47,310 nucleotides of DNA from an uncultured Muribaculaceae bacterium (lineage in GTDB: Bacteria; Bacteroidota; Bacteroidia; Bacteroidales; Muribaculaceae). Where the stretch lies: NCBI GenBank assembly GCA_910578805.1, contig CAJTRS010000001.1:92520-139829 (forward strand), written 5' to 3'. Shown here one piece after another: positions 42,256 to 47,310 of the stretch (positions are counted from its first letter, which is position 1; every line of letters begins with the position of its first letter). The translations under genes and the position numbers were made by a program. The notes beneath the pieces are model-generated. The model had not been told where the DNA came from and did no database searches. It worked only from the letters and a program-made list of their open reading frames with translations.

Positions 42256-42324
42256 TTAAGCCGGACAAAGACGTGACGTCACACCACGTCGCGCCTGACC
42301 TCAAACCGAAGATATAAAAAGATA

Positions 42325-42354
42325 TTGCGCGGTGGGGAATTATTTGTATTTTTG
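42325..42354 (+). promoter_or_regulatory. promoter of aspS
   Basis: TTG at 42325-42327 (one mismatch to TTTG), 19-nt spacer, TATTTTTG (42347-42354). Predicted start near 42361 excludes the longer frame beginning at 42325. Confidence 0.6.
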
Positions 42355-42411
42355 CGGTTGGATTACATTAGTCCAGACACAAACGAAATAATCATAACAC
42401 TCCAAAGATAT

Positions 42412-44175
42412 ATGTTTAGAACCAATACGTGCGGAGAACTCCGCCTCAGCGATGCCGGAAAGAGCGTGACACTCGCCGGCTGGGTACAGCGAAGCCGCAA
42501 AATGGGCGGCATGACATTTGTGGACCTGCGTGACCGCTACGGTATCACCCAGTTGGTATTTGACTCAGAATCGGCTCCGGAACTTTTTGAAGCGGCCAAC
42601 AAACTCGGTCGCGAATTCGTGGTTCAGGTAACCGGCAAGGTTGCCGAACGCACCAATAAAAACACCCACATACCCACCGGTGACATAGAAATCATAGCTA
42701 CCGCGCTCAAAGTTCTAAACCGCAGCGATGTGCCGCCGTTTACCATCGAGGACGACACCGACGGCGGCGACGACCTGCGCATGAAATACCGCTATCTCGA
42801 CCTGCGCCGCGGTTGTGTGCGCAGTAATCTCGAACTGCGTCACCGCATGGCTTTTGAGATACGCCGTTATCTTGACAGCAAAGGATTCCTGGAAGTGGAG
42901 ACACCGGTTCTGATCAAATCCACTCCGGAAGGAGCGCGTGACTTTGTGGTGCCCTCGCGCATGAATCCGGGCGAGTTCTATGCCCTGCCCCAGTCTCCTC
43001 AGACATTCAAGCAACTATTGATGGTGAGCGGATTTGACCGTTATTTTCAGATAGTCAAGTGCTTCCGCGACGAAGACCTTCGTGCCGACCGACAGCCGGA
43101 GTTCACACAGATTGACTGCGAAATGTCGTTTGTGGAACAGGAAGATGTATTGCAGATGTTCGAAGGTCTGGTAAAGCACATATTCAAATATGTGAAAGAC
43201 ATCGATTTCACCAAACCTTTCCCCCGCATGACATGGGCCGATGCCATGCGCCTGTATGGAAGCGACAAGCCCGACACACGGTTCGGCATGGAATTCGTGG
43301 AACTCAAGGACCTGACCGAAGGAAGCGGATTTGCCGTGATGGACGATGCCGCCTATGTGGGTGCTATCGTGGCGCCGGGCTGCGCCGGCTACACCCGCAA
43401 ACAGCTTGACCAGCTCACTGACTTCGTGAAACGCCCGCAGATAGGAGCCAAAGGTATGATGTGGGTGAAATACGAGGCCGACGGCTCGGTAAAAAGCTCG
43501 GTAGGAAAATTCTTTACCGACGAACAGATACTTTCATGGCTGAACCGAGGCAACGCCAATCCGGGCGACCTGATGCTGATACTTGCCGGCGACACCATGA
43601 AAACACGCAAGCAGCTCTGTGAGCTACGATTGGAAATGGGATCACAGCTCGGGTTGCGCGATCCGCAGAAGTTCTCTTGCCTGTGGGTAATCGACTTCCC
43701 GCTGTTTGAATGGGACGACGAAACACAGCGTTATTACGCCATGCACCACCCGTTCACCTCGCCCAATCCCGATGACATAGCCCTGCTTGACAGCGACACG
43801 GGTGCAGTGCGCGCCACCGCATACGACATGGTTGTCAATGGCAACGAACTCGGCGGAGGAAGCATACGTATCCACGATGCCGAACTTCAGGACAAGATGT
43901 TCCGCCTGCTCGGACTCTCGGAAGAAGACGCGCGCTATAAATTCGGCTTCCTGATGAACGCATTCAAATACGGCGCACCTCCTCACGGAGGACTCGCATT
44001 CGGATTTGACCGCTTCGTCTCCATATTGGCCGGACTGGACTCCATACGCGATGTGATCGCATTCCCAAAAAACAACTCCGGACGCGACATGATGATCGAC
44101 GCCCCGTCAAAAATCGACGACTCACAACTTGAGGAACTCGCCATAATGACCGTGGAGCCGGAAAAGGACAAGTAA
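42412..44175 (+). CDS. aspS: aspartyl-tRNA synthetase
   Basis: A 587-residue class II synthetase. The N-terminal OB-fold anticodon domain spans ~1-110 (LAGWVQRSRKMGGMTFVDLRDRYG). Class II motif 1 lies near 145-165, motif 2 is FRDEDLRADRQPEFTQID near 216-233, and motif 3 is GLAFGFDRFVSIL. A bacterial GAD insert lies between motifs 2 and 3 (~295-400). Start at 42412 (MFRTNTCGEL) fits the family and the promoter. First of a three-gene operon with Nif3-like and zinc-ribbon genes. Discriminating versus dual-specificity (Asp/Asn) cannot be settled here. Confidence 0.97.
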   Translation: MFRTNTCGELRLSDAGKSVTLAGWVQRSRKMGGMTFVDLRDRYGITQLVFDSESAPELFEAANKLGREFVVQVTGKVAERTNKNTHIPTGDIEIIATALKVLNRSDVPPFTIEDDTDGGDDLRMKYRYLDLRRGCVRSNLELRHRMAFEIRRYLDSKGFLEVETPVLIKSTPEGARDFVVPSRMNPGEFYALPQSPQTFKQLLMVSGFDRYFQIVKCFRDEDLRADRQPEFTQIDCEMSFVEQEDVLQMFEGLVKHIFKYVKDIDFTKPFPRMTWADAMRLYGSDKPDTRFGMEFVELKDLTEGSGFAVMDDAAYVGAIVAPGCAGYTRKQLDQLTDFVKRPQIGAKGMMWVKYEADGSVKSSVGKFFTDEQILSWLNRGNANPGDLMLILAGDTMKTRKQLCELRLEMGSQLGLRDPQKFSCLWVIDFPLFEWDDETQRYYAMHHPFTSPNPDDIALLDSDTGAVRATAYDMVVNGNELGGGSIRIHDAELQDKMFRLLGLSEEDARYKFGFLMNAFKYGAPPHGGLAFGFDRFVSILAGLDSIRDVIAFPKNNSGRDMMIDAPSKIDDSQLEELAIMTVEPEKDK

Positions 44176-44194
44176 TTACATACAACTGCGACAC

Positions 44195-45292
44195 ATGCTG
44201 ATAGGACACATCACTGCGGCTCTCGAGGAGGTGGCTCCGGTGGCTCTTCAGGAGGATTATGACAACTGCGGACTGATAATCGGATCACCGGCCGACGAAT
44301 GCACCGGTGTATTGGTGACCGTAGATGTCACTCCCGCCGTGGTGCAGGAGGCCATAGACACAGGCTGCAACCTCATCGTGGCACACCACCCCCTGATATT
44401 CCGCGGAATCAAACGGCTCAACGGCTCAACCCCTGTGGAACAGTCCGTAAAGAAAGCTTTGTGCGGCGGCATAGCCGTTTATGCCTGCCACACATCGATG
44501 GACAATGCCCCGGGAGGTGTATCACATAAAATGGCGCAGATGCTCGGACTCGAGAACACACGTGTGCTCGATCCGCAGGCTGACCGCACGGTCAAGCTCA
44601 CGGTATTCGTGCCAACAGACCATGTGGAACACGTACGCATGGCGTTGTTTGATGCCGGAGCCGGACGCATAGGCAATTACGACAGTTGCAGCTATGCATC
44701 GGAAGGCATCGGCACATTCCGCGCGCTCGATGGAGCCGACCCATATGTCGGCACCGTCGGTGAGACTCATTACGAACCGGAAACACGTCTTGAAGTCATA
44801 CTGCCACAGTGGCGCCGCAAATCCGTGGAGCAGGCACTGGTTCAGACACACCCCTATGAGGAGCCTGCCTACGAATTCACCCCCGTCATCAACACCTCGC
44901 TCCACTCCGGGTGCGGAGCCGTAGGCAATCTGCCCTCCCCGCTTCAGCCACTGCAACTGGTTGAAAAAGTAAAGAACACATACTCATCGCCCGTGACAAG
45001 ATGTTCGGCTTATCCGTCCGACGCCCCAATACGCCGCGTGGCACTGTGTGGCGGATCAGGCTCATTCCTTATTCCCAAAGCCATAGCCGCCGGAGCACAA
45101 GCCATAGTGACCTCCGACACAAAATATCACGACTTTCTGGATTACGCCAACACCATATTAATAATCGACATCGGCCATCACGAGAGTGAAAACTGCACTA
45201 AAGAGATATTTTATAATATAATTAAAGAAAAATTTCCTATCTTTGCAGTCCGGTACTCACAATCCGACATTAATCCGATTAACTACTTGTAA
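44195..45292 (+). CDS. Nif3-like dinuclear metal centre protein (YbgI/YqfO)
   Basis: A 365-residue protein of the Nif3/YbgI family, which forms a hexameric ring around a dinuclear metal site. Likely ligands: HHPLIF near 67-72, CHTSMDN near 95-101, and DIGHHESE near 326-333. The middle ~125-235 is the PII-like insert found in longer (YqfO-type) members. Biochemical function is poorly known. It lies 19 nt after aspS and 8 nt before the zinc-ribbon gene, a neighbourhood widely conserved for nif3-like and zinc-ribbon genes. Confidence 0.93.
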   Translation: MLIGHITAALEEVAPVALQEDYDNCGLIIGSPADECTGVLVTVDVTPAVVQEAIDTGCNLIVAHHPLIFRGIKRLNGSTPVEQSVKKALCGGIAVYACHTSMDNAPGGVSHKMAQMLGLENTRVLDPQADRTVKLTVFVPTDHVEHVRMALFDAGAGRIGNYDSCSYASEGIGTFRALDGADPYVGTVGETHYEPETRLEVILPQWRRKSVEQALVQTHPYEEPAYEFTPVINTSLHSGCGAVGNLPSPLQPLQLVEKVKNTYSSPVTRCSAYPSDAPIRRVALCGGSGSFLIPKAIAAGAQAIVTSDTKYHDFLDYANTILIIDIGHHESENCTKEIFYNIIKEKFPIFAVRYSQSDINPINYL

Positions 45293-45300
45293 GCAAACGC

Positions 45301-46077
45301 ATGGCTACAGCTGATAAAAACAAAGCAGAGCAGACTCTCTCAGTGGAGTCGCGTCTTAAATCACTTTACGAGTTACAGACCATACTCTCGCAGATAGACC
45401 GCATAAAGACCGTACGCGGAGAACTTCCCCTCGAAGTGCGTGACCTTGAAGACCACATAGAGGGTCTCAACACCCGCATAGCCAATTATCGCGAGGATAT
45501 TGAGGAACTGCGCAAAAAGACCAACATCGAAAAGGAGAAGATCAACGAATCGAAAAACAAGATCGACACATACAAGGTGCAGATCGACAATGTGCGCAAC
45601 AACCGCGAATTTGACCTCTTGTCGAAAGAAATCGAATTCCAGACCCTTGAGATCGAACTCTGCGAAAAGCACATCAACGAATACACCCGTGTGATCGACA
45701 ACAAACAAGCCGAAATAGCCGCCACCGAAGAGACACTCTCCGACAAGCAGCACATACTCACCGAAAAGAAAGCAGAGCTTGAAGAGATAGTATCCGAGAC
45801 CAAACAGGAGGAAGAACGTCTTCGCGAGCAGGCCAAAGCTCTCGAGCCAAAAGTCGATGCACGCACACTCGCAGCATTCAAGCGCATACGCAAGAATGCA
45901 CGCAACGGTCTTGGCATAGTATATATCCAGCGCAATGCCTGCGGAGGCTGCTTCAACCGTATCCCGCCGCAAAAGCAAATGGAAATCAAGATGCACAAAA
46001 AGATCATAGTGTGCGAATACTGCGGTCGCATCATGATAGACCCCGAACTTGCCGGAGTGGAAACACCAGAAGCATAA
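45301..46077 (+). CDS. C4-type zinc-ribbon, coiled-coil protein
   Basis: A 258-residue cytosolic protein. A long coiled coil takes up ~18-190 (heptads such as NTRIANYREDIEELRKKTNIE and EKKAELEEIVSETKQEEERL). The C-terminal zinc ribbon has CGGCFNRIPPQ and CEYCGRIM, giving four Cys ligands. Proteins of this plan sit next to nif3-like genes in many bacteria; function is not established. It ends the aspS operon; a terminator-like hairpin stands 20 nt downstream. Confidence 0.88.
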   Translation: MATADKNKAEQTLSVESRLKSLYELQTILSQIDRIKTVRGELPLEVRDLEDHIEGLNTRIANYREDIEELRKKTNIEKEKINESKNKIDTYKVQIDNVRNNREFDLLSKEIEFQTLEIELCEKHINEYTRVIDNKQAEIAATEETLSDKQHILTEKKAELEEIVSETKQEEERLREQAKALEPKVDARTLAAFKRIRKNARNGLGIVYIQRNACGGCFNRIPPQKQMEIKMHKKIIVCEYCGRIMIDPELAGVETPEA

Positions 46078-46096
46078 AAACATCTCACACCATAAC

Positions 46097-46137
46097 ATTG
46101 AGGCGGAACACCAACACCGCCTCAATCATCTTTTTTT
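46097..46137 (+). terminator. terminator-like hairpin between the aspS operon and tRNA-Gly
   Basis: Perfect 10-bp arms ATTGAGGCGG / CCGCCTCAAT (46097-46106 and 46117-46126), a 4-nt gap, then TTTTTTT (46131-46137). The T-run ends on the base before the tRNA, so the tRNA would need transcription past it or a promoter of its own. Confidence 0.8.
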
Positions 46138-46210
46138 GCGGTAATAGCTCAGTTGGTAGAGCATCAGCTTCCCAAGCTGAGGGTCGCGAGTTCGAGCCTC
46201 GTTTACCGCT
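46138..46210 (+). tRNA. tRNA-Gly (anticodon CCC)
   Basis: Full 73-nt cloverleaf: acceptor GCGGTAA/TTACCGC, D arm GCTC/GAGC, anticodon arm TCAGC/GCTGA with loop TTCCCAA (anticodon CCC), T arm GCGAG/CTCGT with TTCGAGC, discriminator T. CCA is not encoded. No exact promoter precedes it; TAACATTG at 46094-46101 has one mismatch. An 18-bp inverted repeat follows. Confidence 0.95.
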
Positions 46211-46217
46211 CAATCAG

Positions 46218-46264
46218 CAAATCGCTGAAAACAAGCAAATTAAACTCTTGTTTTCAGCGATTTG
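46218..46264. repeat. 18-bp perfect inverted repeat after tRNA-Gly
   Basis: Arms CAAATCGCTGAAAACAAG (46218-46235) and its exact complement (46247-46264) around an 11-nt loop. No good U-run follows (TTTGTTCATA). It may be a terminator of the tRNA, an RNA-processing hairpin or a site for a DNA-binding protein. Confidence 0.8.
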
Positions 46265-46271
46265 TTCATAT

Positions 46272-46319
46272 AATCCGGGCCGGATTTCCGTCATTTCATC
46301 CTTGGATTTTGCCCGGATT
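46272..46319. promoter_or_regulatory. possible operator palindrome and half-site before the pentapeptide gene
   Basis: AATCCGG-g-CCGGATT (46272-46286) is a perfect 7+1+7 palindrome. A further CCGGATT at 46313-46319 lies between the -33 (46308-46311) and -7 (46334-46341) boxes of the next gene. Placement fits a repressor or activator site, but no regulator is encoded nearby. Confidence 0.45.
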
Positions 46320-46341
46320 TAACTAATTTCGGCTATCTTTG
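46308..46341 (+). promoter_or_regulatory. promoter of the pentapeptide-repeat gene
   Basis: TTTG (46308-46311), 22-nt spacer (one longer than usual), TATCTTTG (46334-46341). Predicted start near 46348. Confidence 0.6.
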
Positions 46342-46367
46342 TGCGGAAATGTTTCACCTTATTCACT

Positions 46368-46940
46368 ATGCATCCGGCAAAAATGGCAAATGAATCAACC
46401 TTTATAAAGGCGGTGCTATCTTCCGCCGACATTGAAGAAACATACACCGAATGCAGATTTGACAATTGCTCATTGGCCAACGCAGATACGGGGAATACGG
46501 ATTTTCATAACTGCGTGTTTTCGGCATGCAACATGTCGATGATAAAAATAGGCGGCTCCATGCACGATGTGGAATTCAGGAATTGCCAGATGACGGGTGC
46601 CGATTTCAGCCAACTCAACAAATTCTCGTCAAACCTCTCCTTCATTGATTGCAACCTTGATTATGCCATTTTCACACACCTTAAATTGCGTGGCTCTGTT
46701 TTCAGACGTTGCAGGTTATTCGATGCCACCTTTGACGAAAGCGACCTGACTGCCGTCAGTTTTGACGAGTGCAACCTCGAACGCACCTCATTTTATCATT
46801 GCAACCTGGAAAAAACCGATTTTTCAACAGCCTGCAATTACACCATCAATCCAAACGACTGCAAACTAAAAAAGACAATCTTTTCTGAAAACGGCTTGAG
46901 GGGATTGGTATCACACCTCAATATTATAATCAAAGACTAG
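46368..46940 (+). CDS. pentapeptide-repeat protein, Qnr/McbG-like
   Basis: A 190-residue protein made of consecutive five-residue repeats of the A(D/N)LxX kind, visible as ECRFDNCSLANADTG, DFHNCVF, FRNCQMTGADF, FIDCNLDYAIF, FDECNLERTSF and HCNLEKTDF. These form a right-handed beta helix. The C-terminal NPNDCKLKKTIFSENGLRGLV matches the capped dimer end of Qnr/McbG-like proteins, which protect DNA gyrase; that role is inference. The start at 46368 was preferred because the GTG at 46341 overlaps the -7 box; 46383 is an alternative. The spread of Cys and its isolation suggest possible acquisition near the tRNA, without proof. Confidence 0.8.
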   Translation: MHPAKMANESTFIKAVLSSADIEETYTECRFDNCSLANADTGNTDFHNCVFSACNMSMIKIGGSMHDVEFRNCQMTGADFSQLNKFSSNLSFIDCNLDYAIFTHLKLRGSVFRRCRLFDATFDESDLTAVSFDECNLERTSFYHCNLEKTDFSTACNYTINPNDCKLKKTIFSENGLRGLVSHLNIIIKD

Positions 46941-47190
46941 GCCGGATGATGGATGCTTTGACCGGATGACCATAGAACTCCAGTCAAGGGAAGTTTCCAA
47001 CCCCGAATTTGATTACGCTCCACTCACTGAGCATATCGGCTGCACGAACGGCGATCTCATGGTTGAAACCCACACAAAACCCTTTCACAGCCAAGCAATT
47101 TCGCCGTAGTCAGAACAATGCCTCCATGCAACCGGCATTAATCTGCAAAAAATATTTGTACTTTTTAATCATTTTTCACTTCCGATTTTT
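46941..47190. other. intergenic region after the pentapeptide gene
   Basis: No convincing gene. CCGGATGA occurs at 46942-46949 and 46962-46969. On the minus strand an open frame of 34 codons (46984-47088, GTG start) is too short to call; it may be a fragment of an old gene. The last part (about 47147-47190) is AT-rich and leads into the promoter at 47191. Confidence 0.4.
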
Positions 47191-47198
47191 TATCTTTG
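47191..47198 (+). promoter_or_regulatory. -7 element at the right edge
   Basis: TATCTTTG, exact -7 match; the -33 is unclear. Predicted start near 47205, so the transcript would open with the hairpin at 47201-47247. Confidence 0.45.
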
Positions 47199-47200
47199 CG

Positions 47201-47247
47201 ATATGTTGGCCAAAAGGCAGTCAGAGGTCCCGCCTTTTAGCCAATAT
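47201..47247 (+). promoter_or_regulatory. long hairpin at the start of the last transcript
   Basis: ATAT-g-TTGGC-c-AAAAGGC pairs with GCCTTTT-a-GCCAA-TAT around a 13-nt loop: about 16 bp with one bulge and one mismatch. It begins at the predicted start site. The ATG at 47246 overlaps the base of its right arm. Confidence 0.5.
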
Positions 47248-47310
47248 GGACAAATTACAGGGCCTCCAAACCTTTAATACCTATGGCCAATATTACCAGA
47301 CTATGGGGAT
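47246..47310 (+). CDS. possible start of a gene running off the window
   Basis: From the ATG at 47246 the frame stays open to the edge (reads MDKLQGLQTFNTYGQYYQ). An ATG at 47284 in another frame (MANITRLWG) is equally possible. Too short to recognise; coding status uncertain. Confidence 0.25.
   Translation, partial: MDKLQGLQTFNTYGQYYQTMG

Noticed and set aside
45373..46125. 250-codon minus-strand frame against the zinc-ribbon gene
   Set aside because: Mirrors the repeating Lys/Glu codons of the coiled coil; no sign of a real protein.
46218..46320. Integrated mobile element at tRNA-Gly
   Set aside because: The palindromes are suggestive, but no integrase, duplicated tRNA end or direct att repeat is visible in the window.
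46984..47088. 34-codon minus-strand frame (GTG start)
   Set aside because: Too short and without recognisable family; kept only as a possible gene remnant in the region note.
1..47310. CRISPR arrays or insertion sequences
   Set aside because: No regular spaced repeats, cas genes, transposase or IS-like inverted ends were found.

Overview
The window looks like ordinary chromosome of a Bacteroidales bacterium, most likely a Muribaculaceae-type gut organism (family-level placement is inference). Three things point there. Nearly every transcription unit starts with the Bacteroidetes promoter pattern TTTG-N19-21-TAnnTTTG. The gene set includes families typical of the phylum (DUF3078, DUF4293, GSCFA, MurF-Alr fusion, EFR1, DUF2027-Smr, tricorn-like S41, C4 zinc-ribbon coiled coil). 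The moderately GC-rich coding sequence has weak Shine-Dalgarno signals. No prophage, IS element, CRISPR array or conjugative module was seen.

Layout. 1-1.5 kb: tRNA-Gln and tyrS on the minus strand. 1.7-7.5 kb: metY, a DUF3078 outer-membrane protein, two small secreted proteins of unknown function, a Crp/Fnr regulator and a MATE exporter. 7.6-12.35 kb: a three-gene alpha-glucan module (debranching enzyme-like, GT4, GH57), ended by a strong terminator. 12.47-12.75 kb: an unannotated minus-strand small RNA candidate with its own promoter, terminator and rod-like fold. 12.9-18.5 kb: a five-gene MacB-type tripartite efflux operon. 18.7-20.7 kb: a second Crp/Fnr regulator and a DEAD-box RNA helicase. 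20.9-23.9 kb: a four-subunit 2-oxoacid:ferredoxin oxidoreductase, then a separately promoted 55-residue ferredoxin too short for a usual ORF cutoff.

24-29.5 kb is an envelope operon: a TPR/PD40/OmpA lipoprotein, a GSCFA protein and a MurF-alanine racemase fusion, with a terminator that begins inside the last codons. 29.5-36.6 kb carries DUF4293, surE, fabF-acpP, a DUF3298-type lipoprotein, trpS, an outer-membrane barrel and a YitT-type transporter. 36.6-42.2 kb carries a short Rossmann protein facing a minus-strand operon of a tricorn-like protease, a DUF2027-Smr protein and an EFR1 flavodoxin-ferredoxin. 42.4-46.1 kb is aspS, a Nif3-like protein and a zinc-ribbon coiled-coil protein, followed by tRNA-Gly(CCC). 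The right end has a Qnr-like pentapeptide-repeat gene with a possible operator, and a promoter plus long hairpin leading off the window.

The most interesting items are the small RNA between GH57 and the efflux operon; Asn in place of expected active-site Asp in both the debranching enzyme and the GH57 protein; the palindromes around tRNA-Gly and the pentapeptide gene; and the hairpin leader at the right edge. No clear new multi-gene defence or biosynthetic system is visible.
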